DNA from: Desmodus rotundus
Lineage: Eukaryota; Chordata; Mammalia; Chiroptera; Phyllostomidae
Direction: 5' to 3'
Length of the DNA: 64,000 bases
NCBI RefSeq assembly: GCF_022682495.2
Contig: NC_071389.1
Coordinates: 61,464,239-61,528,238 of the forward strand
The position numbers and the translations under genes were made by a program. The notes beneath the pieces were generated by a model. That model searched no databases and was not told the origin of the DNA. It saw nothing but the letters and a program-made list of their open reading frames with translations. Positions 11,956 through 23,000 of this stretch are shown here, one piece after another (position 1 is the stretch's first letter; each line of letters opens with the position of its first letter).

Positions 11956-13654
11956 GGTGCGGCCCCCGAGCCGCGGCAGCGAGAGGTCAAGGGCGGGACA
12001 TCTGCACCTGCCCCGGCCGCGCGCGCCGGCCCCGGGCTCCCACGTTCGCGGCTCCGGCGCCCCGCGTGGCCCACCCGCTCCGCCTCCTGGGTGTCTGCCG
12101 GGCGGCGGGACCGCGGAGCAGCGCCGTCTAAAGCGGCCCGGGCGGCCCGTGCGCCCTCCACACCGCCCCCGGGCGGTGGGGCCGCGCACGCCCAGCCCTC
12201 CGGGCTCCTGCCTTTCTTCGAGCCTTCGATTTCTCTCTTACTCCGTTTTCCTCATCCATTCTTGTGTCCATTTCTTCAGCCATTTCCGTTGTGATGCGTT
12301 CAGGACACACTCACGGAGCGGCGAGCCGAGTGCTGGATGCTGTGGACGCACGAGGACAGACAGACACGGTTCCTTCCCTCTAGGAGTTCACAGGAAACAG
12401 ACGAGTCCATTCGATGCGGCGTGTTGTTCCCCTCCTGAAAACTGCACGATCACAAAACTCTGTGACAAGGTGCATGTTTCGGATGGGAAAAGTGCTACCG
12501 ACGCACAAGGGAAATAAAACGAATCGCCTTTCACTTGCGTGGGGAAACTGGGGCGGACCTGCGGAGCGGGCAGGGAGCGTCCTCGTGGCCCCTGGCTGGC
12601 GCAGAGGGAGGGCGACACCCGCCGGCCCGGCTCCGCCCGCGCTCCCCTGCTCTTCCCTCCACGTGTACGACCGGGACACGCGCGCCTCTGGGAAGCCAAA
12701 CACGAATCTTAGAGATGAGGACCGCGGACCCATGCCCAAATACCATGCTCAGCTGAGGGTGATGTCGACTTGGCAGTTGGGACCCGTACGACAGGCTCTT
12801 TCGGAGGGAGTTAGTCTATTCCGATTCTTCACGTGGTAGCAGCAGCAGCATTGAAAGTCCCGAGTTCCAGGCTGCTTGGATCAGCAAATGTTTAAAAAAG
12901 GCCTCTGAGTATAACTAGGGCAAAGAATACCCTGCCAGATAGTTATTTTAATATGCGTCTCCAGGTAGAAGCAGTTGGACAAAATAACGTTTATAAAAGC
13001 ATGCATAATTGACCCTCGTTTGAAAGATACGTCCAATAGGCTATTAGGTAAAAAGACAAGACACAACAAGAAAAAAGCTTTATCTTAGAGCCCCTTTTAT
13101 CAGAGGTGCCCACTGGGGTAAACAGGCTTGGAAGACCCCATTTGCCTAGTCACAGTCCCCGACGATGCGTGCGACAGTGGTTAGGTTCCTTTTTAGAACA
13201 AAGGGAGAGGAGATGTCACCCCGCTGTACTCGTGCGAGCGAGGGTTCCCGTCATGGGCTCAGACTGTGACTGACCTGGAAAGTGTTGGAGGAAGTAAATT
13301 GTAAGTATAAAATATTATATTTATATGTGTCATACACATACGTATCATATATAGTTTATATAATTTCTATGCTGATGAGTATTTAAGGCTTTTTAATCCA
13401 AAGAAAAGCCACAATAAAGGGACAACCTATTAACCTCAAAATGCCAGGACTCCACTAGGGACAATAATTCCTTGAGAAGGGGGTTGTAAACTGGGATAAC
13501 TTTTTTTTTTTTTTTGTATCAGCACAATTCTCATGTGTTTTCTAAACCTCTGGCAATTCTACACAATAACTTCACAGCAAGCAGTTAAAAAGAAAATTGT
13601 TACTATTGCATTTACTAAGAACATTTACTGTGTGCAAGGGATCTGTGCTTCGGA

Positions 13655-13830
13655 GAGGCCAGAAGTACTCGGGTGCCTACTAGGTAGGAAGGTTGATATG
13701 TGTGTTATCTCACTGAATGCTCGGCACTCTGTACTGCCATCTCCCTTTTGAAAGGAGGAAATGGATTCAGAGAGGTTGAAGGTACTTCCGGGAGGTCGCC
13801 CACACAATACGTAGTAGGGCCAAGATTTCT
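13655..13830 (-). repeat. MIR SINE, antisense
   Basis: The order of AAAGGAGGAAATGGATTCAG, AGAGGTTGAAGGTACTTCC and GTAGGGCCAAGATTTC follows the antisense MIR core (gaggaaactgaggc / aggttaagtaacttg). Confidence 0.6.
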
Positions 13831-14111
13831 CTATCAGGTGGTTGAGTCTCCAAAACCTTTATTCTCACCATAGGACTGGACTGATAGAGACATAATCAGC
13901 AGTTGCTGCCCTTGAACAGCATTCCTGAGCTGGAGAAGTCTCTGTAAACAATTGCCCATCTGTACCAATCTATCAACAGTTGCACAAAATATAGACGAGA
14001 TACATGTACATAAATACCTGGATGCATATATTATCAACAGATATAAAAGTATCACTGTAAAAAAACCAGTAAGTAAATTCTTACAGAGCACTGTATAGGG
14101 AAAATACCTGC

Positions 14112-14285
14112 AAGAGAGCTGAAGTATCTCAGATTTTAATGTGCAAATAAAACACCAGGGGATCTTTTTGAAGCCAACTCTGATTCAGTAGGTCTGGAAT
14201 GAGACTTGAAGTTTTGCATTTCTGGCTAGAAGATGTTACTGATACTGCTGGTCCATGCACCACTCTTTAAGTAGCAAGGTTCTAG
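14112..14285 (-). repeat. MER5-like hAT relic
   Basis: Contains TGATTCAGTAGGTCTGGAAT, typical of the MER5 inner region, with GCACCACTCTTTAAGTAGCA near the right end. Confidence 0.65.
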
Positions 14286-14444
14286 GAATTATTTAACTTC
14301 AGTGATGAGGGATTTGGGGATGCAGAAGAGGGGAGGAGAGTAATAATGGAAAATACTTGGAATCCAATAGCTGAAATTTGTGGATATTATACAAACTAAA
14401 AGACATGAATTATAGTTTCTGGGTACCTCATCTAATCGTTCTTT

Positions 14445-14650
14445 TTTTTAAAGATTTTATTTATTTATTTTAGAAACAGGGAAAGGGAGGGAGAAAGAGA
14501 GGGAGAGAAACATCAATGTGTGGTTGCCTCTAGCACACCCCCTAGTGGGGACCTGGTCAGCAACCCAGGCCTGTGCCCTGACTGGGAGTCGAACCAACAA
14601 CCCTTTGGTTCCCAGACAGGTGCTCAATCCACTGAGCCACACCGGCCATG
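14445..14650 (-). repeat. Ves SINE, antisense
   Basis: AAAGATTTTATTTATTTATT tail, CATCAATGTGTGGTTGCCTC body and CAATCCACTGAGCCACACCG head: a full-length antisense copy. Confidence 0.95.
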
Positions 14651-15742
14651 GTTCATTCTTCAATTACTAAATTAGTTCACAATAGGCATTAGATTTTTCA
14701 CTGTCAAAAGTCACTGCCCATGGCAAAGATCTGACTCATTTCTCGCTGGCAGTAACAGTTATTGCTCTATGCTATGCTTTTGTTTCTTTCAAAAATCTGC
14801 TCTGCTTTGTATTTCGTAGTACAAAAAAGTTATGTACCCTGACTCAAATGTGTAATGGCCAATAACTACATAACATGAGAATGTTTTGTTCAGTGGTGTA
14901 CTGTAACAAGGAATTTTAAATTTATAGACCTGAAATTTCTCCAGCAGGTGGCCTTCATATGAGTTTCATTGGGCCCTCAATGTCATATAGTCAAAATTAC
15001 ACAGTATGTAGCCTTTTTGGATTGGCTTCTTTCACTTAGTTATATGCATTGAAGGTTCTTCCATGTCTTTTCATTATTGAATAGTTCACTTCATTTTAGC
15101 ACTAATATTTTACCGTCTGAATGTACCACAGTTTATTTCTCCCTTCACCTACTGAATGACATCTTGGTCGCTTCCTAGTTTGGGCAATTATGAATACAGC
15201 AATACACATGCATGTGCAGTTTTTTTGCATGGACATAGTTTTCAACTCATTTGCACAAATACCAAGGAACATGTTGCTGGATTGTATACTAAGAGTACAG
15301 TTTTGTAAAAAGCTGCCAGATTCTCTTCCAAGGTGTCTGTACCATTCTGCATTCCTGTAAGAAACAAGTGAGAGTGCACGTCACCCCACATTCCCATCAG
15401 CGTTTGGTGGTGGTAGTGTTTGGGATTTTGGCCCCTCTACCAGGTGCATAGTAGTATCTCACCGTTGCTTTATTTGCAAATCCCTGCCATGTAATGTTGA
15501 AAGCCTTTTCACGTGCTTATTTTCCATCTGCATCTCTTCTTCAGTGAAGTGTCTATTCAGGCTTTTGGCCCAATTTTTTCATCAGGTTGTTTGTTTTCTT
15601 GTTGACTTTGAAGAACTCTGCCTATTTTATATAACAGAGTTTATTTATATTAGACATGTCTTCAGCAAATAATTTTTTTCTAGTCTGTGGCTTGTCTTCT
15701 CATTCTCTTGATGGTATCTTTTGTGGAGCAGAAGTTTTTTGT

Positions 15743-15966
15743 TTTTTACAAATTTTATTTATGTATTTTTAGCGAGAGGGGAAGGGAGGTAGAAAGGAAG
15801 GGAGAGAAACATTAATATTGGAGGAACATCAATCAGTTGCCTCTTTTGTGTGCCCCCAACTGGGGACCTGGCCTGCAACCCAGGCATGTGTCCTGACTGG
15901 GAATTAAACCAGTGACCTTTAGGTTTGCAGACCAGCACTCAATTCACTAAGCCACACCAGCCAGGG
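15743..15966 (-). repeat. Ves SINE, antisense, inside the L1
   Basis: TTTTACAAATTTTATTTATG tail, GA-rich block, CAACCCAGGCATGTGTCCTG and GCCACACCAGCCAGGGC head. It is diverged, with an extra short duplication (AACATTAATATTGGAGGAAC) in the middle. Confidence 0.93.
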
Positions 15967-16661
15967 CAAAGGTTTTTAATTTAATGAAATCTTATCAAAT
16001 TTTGTTTTCACAGATTGTGTGTTTGATGCAGCTTCTAAAAAGTTGTCACCAAACCCAAGGTCATCTAGATATTTTCCTATGTTGCCTTTTAGGAGTTTTG
16101 TAGTTTTTCATTTTACATATACATCAATGATCCATTTTGAGTTAGTTTTTGTGGTGGGTGTAAGACCAATATGTCTACATTTATTTTCTTTTGCATGTGG
16201 ATAACCAGTTGCTCCAGCATCATTGGTCCTTCGTCAAAGATTGACTGACTGTATTTGTATGAGTCTATTTCTGGTATTTCTATTCTATTCCGTTGATCTA
16301 TTTATCCTTTCACCAACAGCACATGTTCTTGATGTATAATTTTATAGGAAGCCTTGAATTTGGGTAGTATTAGTTTTCCAACTTTGTTCTATATTGTGTT
16401 GGTTGTTTTGAGTCTTTTGCCTCTCCATGGAAACTTTAGAATGAGTCTGTCAATATCCACAAAATATATCACTGGGATTTTGATTGGGACTGTTTTGAAT
16501 CTATAGATTAAGACGGGAAGAACTGACATCTTGACAATACTGAGTTTTCTTATTCATGAATGTGGAATATTCCTCCAACTAATTTAGTTCTTTTACTTCT
16601 TTAATTAGAGTTTTGTAGTTTTCCTCATATAGATCTTATCACATGAATTTTAGAACTATAT

Positions 16662-16869
16662 ATTTTTAAAGATTATAATTATCTACTTTTAGAGAGGGGA
16701 AGGGAGGGCGAAAGAGAAGGGGAGAAACATCAATGTGTGGTTGCCTCTCATGCACCCCCTACTGAGGACCTGGATCGAAACCCAGGCATGTGCCCTGACT
16801 GGGAATGGAACCAGCAACCCTTTGGTTGGGAGGCTGGCGCTCAATCCACTGAGCCACACCAGCCAGGGC
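16662..16869 (-). repeat. Ves SINE, antisense, inside the L1
   Basis: Full-length antisense copy; AAACATCAATGTGTGGTTGC body and CAATCCACTGAGCCACACCA head. Confidence 0.94.
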
Positions 16870-17674
16870 AGAACTCAATTGTTAAGGTTCAAAAATTTCA
16901 CCTGGAGTTTTTAATTGCTATTACATTGAATTTATAGATTAATTTGAAGAGAATTGAATTTTTACTATGCCAACTTGCCTCCATTCATGAATATATTATC
17001 TCTGCAATTATTCAGATCATTTATGTCTTATAATAGAGTTTTTTAAAGTTTCTCTGGGAAGGCTTTGCACATTCTACCTTAGGATAATTGCTAGATAATT
17101 TCTAATTTTTGTTATCTTTTGGAAGATTATTAATATAGAGAGGAAGCTTAGAGTGTTGTTAAATTGATCTTCCAACAACCTCACTGAATTCTTCAATTAG
17201 TTTTGAAAATTTGTTAATTTTATTAGTTTTTCTATGTAGATCATCATATCATCAATTAACAAGAATTTTATCTTTTTTTAATCTTAATTTGAAAATGGTA
17301 TGCTGGGACAAAAAGATTAAAATTCAGTATTTGATTTTTTAAAGCTTTATAAAGTGATAAAAGAAAATAGCATCTAACTTGTTTAAAGAAAATGTGGCAT
17401 CAACAAAATCAAATTTTACCTAAAAATGTTCATAACAGACAACACATATTGTTAGATAACTATTTTGATATCTATAAATTTTTCCTTAAGGTTTCTCTCC
17501 TGACTAATGCGGTCAAGAAACAGAGGGCAGTCTGAATCCTGAGCCTTTTGGACAATCCCTTATTCGTAGCCCCAGTAAAGGGATTTAACTGTTCCTGGTC
17601 CTGCTGTGGCCCATGCAGCCACCACAAACCACTCGCATCAAATTTACCTCATGTGCATGATAAAAATGAAGATG

Positions 17675-17815
17675 CCTGGCCTCACTGTAGGACTTGAAAA
17701 ATAAGAAGTCTCTGCTGGGATTACATGGATATCCACAATTTTAACATGAGCCCGCCCCTCTGCCTCAATGATTCTTATGCCTACGGGCTTGAGAATCATT
17801 ATGTCAGCGGGAGAG
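17675..17815 (-). repeat. MER5-like hAT fragment
   Basis: CTCTGCTGGGATTACATGGA and CAATGATTCTTATGCCTACG followed by GGCTTGAGAATCATTATGTC resemble the terminal MER5 block; partial copy. Confidence 0.45.
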
Positions 17816-17944
17816 AGCAGTAAACCTGACCCCCAGACAAATGGACCTCACCAACAAAAGATCCACCCCCATCTCCTCCTTGTTGCCCAGTCTAGAAGCC
17901 TAGGAGGAGAAAGGGAGACTTCCATTCTCCTTTCTTTTTTCTTG

Positions 17945-18177
17945 TTTTATTTTTTTTAATCTTCACCCTAGAATATGTTTATTGATTTGAGAGAAAGGAA
18001 GACAGAGAGAGAGAGAGAGAAACATCGACATGACAGAAAAATTGATTGGTTGCCTCCCATACACACCCCAACCAGGGATCGAATGTGCAGCCTAGGTATG
18101 TGCCCAGACTGGAAACCGAACCTGCAACCTTTTGGCGCACGGGACAACGCTCCAACCAACTGAACCACTCACCCAGG
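17945..18177 (-). repeat. Ves-type SINE, antisense, diverged subfamily
   Basis: GA-microsatellite in the tail region (18006-18021), TGGTTGCCTCCCATACACAC body and CCAACCAACTGAACCACTCA head. The body variant (CCCCAACCAGGGATCGAATG) also resembles the 8.1-kb copy, suggesting an older subfamily. Confidence 0.9.
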
Positions 18178-19232
18178 TCTCTCCATTCCTTCTTCCAAGA
18201 ACCTTGGCATTCTTTTTGGCACATATACATAAGAGGAAAAACATGGAAATGACTGGTCCATAATTTATCTGCTTACCCAAAGCAAGCCGTTGTACTGGTT
18301 TGGGGACAGTTCTAAAAAGCACTGTTTCTTTCAGGAAATAGTAGAGATGTTCTTTCATGGGCATCATTACTAGAAAGTAGACCCTAAGTGAAAGTAGACT
18401 CACTCCTGACACAATAAGAAAGCGTGAGAATCAGGTGCCAAATCACTGGCTTTAATTCCACAGCAGGAATACGATTTCAGGGCAAATCCTAACACTCACA
18501 TTGAAGTATTATTGCTAGTCCAAAAATTTCACAAGGAATATAAAAATCATATTTACCAGATAATAAATACAATTTAAAAATTCACATCACACTCTAGTAA
18601 ATTCTAAAATGATCATGATACAAATATTAGAACGAAAGGAAAAACTCACCTAGGGGTTTAGATTTTTTTCACTTCTACAAAACCAAAGACACTACAAGCA
18701 TAGTTTATATTTGTGAAGCCTCACTTTTCATCACCTGCAGTCATTATTATGGTCATGATTAAATAATAAGCAATTAGTGTCTCGAGCCTATCTTCATTTA
18801 GCCCTTAAACCAAAATAAAAATTAACAAATTAGTTCTTTTTTTAAAACAAGAGTTCGCTTTGAGAAGACCTGTATTGCACATCATCGAATTCACTTCTAT
18901 TTGAACAAACAATACGCGAAACAAAGATTCACGTTATAAAAATGCCTGAAACTCCTAGTCAGCGTTTTGTAAGGGCGGAGACTTTGTTTCTGTCTTTTAA
19001 AGGCATGCATTTCCCACTTATATTTAAGTTATGAGGATAATTGTTTTACAAAACATTTTAATGTGAGCTACGAAACCCTCCCCACAAACCACAGTTCCTA
19101 AACCTAAAATGCTACTTGTTTCCATGAGACCACAGGTGCCCGCACAGGGACCGTACATCACACAGTGTTCACAAGGCCATGTGGGTGTGAATAAACAATC
19201 CTTGTGGGCTCAGACACGCATATCATATGTGC

Positions 19233-19872
19233 TTTAATTTTCATGTATGTATAAGATACTCTTTCAAGTTCTTTACGTTAACACTGAAGGAGAAAACTTA
19301 CACATGAGTACTAAGAAACCTGCTCCTCTCCAGTACTAAAAAAACCTGCATATACCAGTTGCCCCTCACAACCAAATATTGGATTGTTTGCTGGTGATGG
19401 TTGTTTCTCATTCTGGCCTGGTCTTAAAACGCAACGATTGCTGGACATACAGCAGCCATCCCATCTCCTTTGTCGAGAGTGGCCCAGGCCGGGGTTAGCA
19501 AGTCCTCTGAAGGCACTGTCAGGCCGGGCATTGTTTTCCCCTGAGGACACAGTCAGCAGTAAGCAACAGGCCAAGAGCTAAAGAGTGGCAGAGAAACACC
19601 TTCTAAAGCTATGGCAAATTAAAGAACGAGAAACCAATAGCTTCCCTAATCAAAGTTAGGGTTTTTTAAAAAAAAAAGTAAACTCAACTGAAAGCTGAAA
19701 GACATTAAATACTGCTTTTAAAATTATAAACCTAATGTATTATAAATCTAATGAATTCTTAATAAATTATAGTTACTTTCAAATATACTCCACCAGATCT
19801 TAAAATATACACATAGTCTCCCAACTCAGCTACACCCCGTATTTTCCTCTAGAGCACACAGAAGCCTGACAG
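19233..19872 (-). other. MCOLN3: Probable MCOLN3 3' untranslated region
   Basis: Sequence after the stop shows no acceptor or coding continuation. The first good poly(A) hexamer I see on the minus strand is ATTAAA at 19238-19233, followed by a GT-rich stretch (TGCGTGTCTG, then TTGTTTATT) that could be the downstream element. This gives a 3' UTR of about 0.65 kb. The true end could be further left. Confidence 0.4.
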
Positions 19873-20007
19873 CTACTTTTTACAACAGCAAAACAGAGAC
19901 ACTGGAGGGTCATCTTCTAATCTGTATTTTCCAGAGTTGGGCAGATCTTTGCACTCTGAGATAAATGTCCGCAGTTTGGTCTCTGGGAAGCCGTTTTGTT
20001 GGTAATG
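19873..20007 (-). CDS. MCOLN3: MCOLN3 exon 13 (last coding exon, residues 510-553)
   Basis: 135 nt including the TAG stop at 19875-19873. It starts [10 protein letters not shown] after a TCTGTACAG acceptor and ends SLFCCCKK. Cys549-551 form the C-terminal palmitoylation cluster known for TRPML3. No dileucine tail as in MCOLN1 or extended basic tail as in MCOLN2, which confirms the paralogue. Confidence 0.97.
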   Translation of the reverse strand, partial: HYQQNGFPETKLRTFISECKDLPNSGKYRLEDDPPVSLFCCCKK

Positions 20008-23000
20008 CTGTACAGAAGAATAAAAAACAGCTCTCATTAATAAACTCCTTGAAAACAGCTTTATTCCAAATTTAAAATAGAACATTCTGCCAGGTAGGGC
20101 ATCCTCCTGGAGGGGTAGGGTAGTCACTTCCGAGTATTTTCAGGGAGGGGTGGTCTCCAGAGCCGCTCTGGTTTGGCTAAGGCAACGTGGGTCTGGGGTT
20201 CTGCACTGCCCTCCTGGCCTCTCCCTTCTGGGTCTGATTCAACCCAGAATAAGCATGTTGAAATCTCAGTCAGCCTGAGCCCTGCTTCCAGGAAGAATCC
20301 GGCCAGGCCTGTTCCAAGTCTGAGATCCTCTGTCACCACTCCACCCTTTAGCCCATGACCTTCAGGCCGGTGCATAGCAGGCACCTTGGGTGGCACCTGG
20401 TTCGGGCCACAAGAAGCCCAGCTGGTGCAGATTAACAATGATGCTGTTGGAGGCTGAGGGGTGGGTGGACCCAGCCTTCCTCAGAAGACCTCGGCACTCC
20501 TCTGAATGCTCCTGAACTATCCAGGTGTCTGGACCAAGATCTGAATGATGTAAGGGATCTCCAGTCCACACACCCTTTTGGAGTCCCCCTTCTGGACAGA
20601 CAGGCTTGGTTAAGGGCCTCATATGTATATCAGTTTGGGATCTGAGACCTCTAGAATGTGCCGTGGCCAGAAAAGATCAGAAATAACTTAGCTTTCCCAT
20701 TTGGAAGTCCCCTGAGCCCATGAAAAGAGGTTGACATCTGAACTATCACTCTCAGATTGTGTCATGGAGAGTCATCAAGTCATATAACTCTGAGAGATGT
20801 TGGATGTCGCCTTTAAATAACATATAGTTCTCTGCATGCAGAGTGGAAGTTAGTACATTTTTAGAGCATCATGGGAGGGATCTGGACAGGTACAGCTACA
20901 TTCCTTCCCGGTCACCTTAGTGACTCTAAGCACAAATCTGCCAAGCAAGTATTGAGGACAGTCAGTTCCCGAAATCTGATTCAGTAAGAATGAGGTCATG
21001 GCCCTGGCTTCATGAGCAAGGCACTTCACGGTCCATCACCTCCTGACGGCGTTCCCTGCATCCCTGGACCATCCACACAGCGTCATACCCAGAAAGAGAA
21101 GTCCCCAAGTGAAAGTGTCTATGCCAGCAGTGTCCCTAACAGCATAAAGCTCTTAGAAATTGAAATATATATGGATATTTATTCTGCCTTTCCATATTTC
21201 AAAAGGCTAAACTGGTTTTTTTAATATCCCTTGTGAATGATAATACCAATAATAACAGTTTTTCGAATCAAGTTTTCAGCTGGGAAGAGGACCATGCATG
21301 GCCTTACAAAGAGTAATGTGTGCAGTTACAACACACGCTAAGTGAAGAGGTCAGTTTTTCTTTAAGAAAACTGCATTTTAAAAGATCCTCACCCCCAATT
21401 TGGCCTTTTTGAAATGACATTTGTTTACTCACCCAATACCTATTGGTTCTTATAATTCTAATAAAAGGTTAGAAAGCTTGTAAAAAAAAAAAGTACAATG
21501 AAGTGAAGATAAAATTTTCAACACTCTAGAAATTCTATTTCTCCTTCCTTTATGTTTCTCAGTATCTAAAATTGAAGTCTCTCTTCTCCACCCTTAAGGA
21601 ATTAACATTCCATCAATTCCTTTCCCCCACAGGGACTATATTTTATTGTCACTCTGCAAGGTCTAGGAAAATGTTGCCACTATGGCTACTGATGAACCTA
21701 CCTTAATTGTTTCATACGTATCAGTGATCAGTGCAATGAAAAGACTTAAAATCATGTATATAAAGAGGCTGATAAACGTGTAGAGGTAAGTTCTGCTAAA
21801 TAACCAGACCAAGTAACTTTTTTGCTGCATTCCCGCAAATGTGGCAAACATATCGTCTCCATTTATCAGAGAGAAAAGGCACTCAGAGACCATGTTCAGA
21901 GAACGGAACTGAAAAAAGAAAAAAGAAAAGTTCACTTTATTCCACATTCCTCCCCATGAAAGACTTTATTCATGACTTCATAGTAAAAGTAATAGGACCA
22001 AATATCTCAAGGTACCCTTTCAAAGCAATAGCCCGAGGCAACTACACGCATTTGCTTGGTAACGCACACAATGTGTCCAAGCCTACTATTTTCCTGGGAC
22101 ATGCAGCTGCTTCTTGATGCTCCAGCTGATAGGGGCAGGTGGAACTGAAGGCAGAAGGGGGCAGTCTACGCCCTCAGTGCTTCTGTGAGTCAAGCCTTCT
22201 CCTCCCCTTTACCTTTGTGGAAAGAGACCTTTGAAATGTCTCTTCAGAGAAACCCAGGCCCCTTCGAGGCATGATCATACTTCTCGTTTTAAAGTTCATG
22301 CCGCTTAAGATAATGGCATAATAGTCAAGACTGTAATTCTAGTAACAAATATTCAAATATTTCTACAGGTTTCTGCCTATACTTTTTAAATAAAATCACA
22401 TTTCGAGACACCTTACATAAATAGCCAACCCTCATATATATTAATGAGTCAAACTGACTAAACTTTACTTCTCTGGTAGTAATAACAACCTAATTATTTG
22501 ACACATTCCATAAAAGAAATTGAGGAAGTTGAGGGAATCATTATTCTCTCAAGTTGGTCACGCCCTAACAGTTTATAAGCGTGGTAACAGATATTACGAC
22601 CACCAACATTTTTAAGGCTGAGTCACAAAATAAAAGGAGTTCATTTGAAAGGAGAAAACAAGCCCCTGACACTGTTCTAAGAGCTTAATGGTACCAAGAA
22701 AAAAAAACTGCATCAGTACCTTCTCATGGTAAGGCCCCAGCACAATCCATCCACAGAAGCAATAGCCAAAATAAATCATAGCTGCGCAGCAGCAGAACCT
22801 CATGACGTTGGGCAGCGCCGCCTGAAGGGTCAGGATAAGGAGCTGGGAAAGAAGGAGAGGGCCTTAGAATGCTTCTCCTTCAGCCGAAGCAGTGCAACCA
22901 CTTCGAAAGGAAGGAAGACCAAGAGCACAGAGAGCTGGGAAACTCCTTACATTGTACTTCTGGAAGAAGCTGAGGTACCGGATGACGCCGATCCACACAA

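Larger units (their letters stand above)
11000..12750 (-). promoter_or_regulatory. MCOLN2: CpG-island promoter of MCOLN2
   Basis: About 1.7 kb, densest at 11.4-12.2 kb, rich in CpG and GC boxes, containing both MCOLN2 first-exon candidates. CACGTG E-boxes occur at 11685-11690, 12660-12665 and 12830-12835; none fits the full 10-base CLEAR motif. The GC-rich part extends about 0.8 kb upstream of the ATG. Large overlapping open frames here on both strands are a by-product of low stop-codon density, not genes. Confidence 0.8.
14940..17330 (-). mobile_element. Old L1 LINE, antisense, split by two Ves SINEs
   Basis: Reads as the reverse complement of L1 3' UTR and ORF2: GGATTGGCTTCTTTCACTTA, then at 16.0 kb TTGTCACCAAACCCAAGGTC and at 16.5 kb TTTGAATCTATAGATTAAGA. 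Frames are full of stops. SINEs interrupt it at 15743-15966 and 16662-16869. Confidence 0.8.
12761..19232. other. Intergenic region between MCOLN3 3' end and MCOLN2 promoter
   Basis: About 6.5 kb separating the tandem mucolipin genes. From 13.6 kb it contains a MIR, a MER5-like relic, an antisense L1 (14.94-17.33 kb), four antisense Ves SINEs in or near that L1, and another MER5 fragment. The stretches 12.76-13.6 kb and 18.2-19.2 kb are AT-rich and show nothing recognisable. Confidence 0.7.

Noticed and set aside
11202..12517. Long overlapping open frames (up to 258 codons) on both strands of the MCOLN2 CpG island
   Set aside because: GC-rich DNA has few stop codons; several frames on both strands are open at once, their content is low-complexity Arg/Ala/Pro/Gly, and only two short segments match mucolipin.
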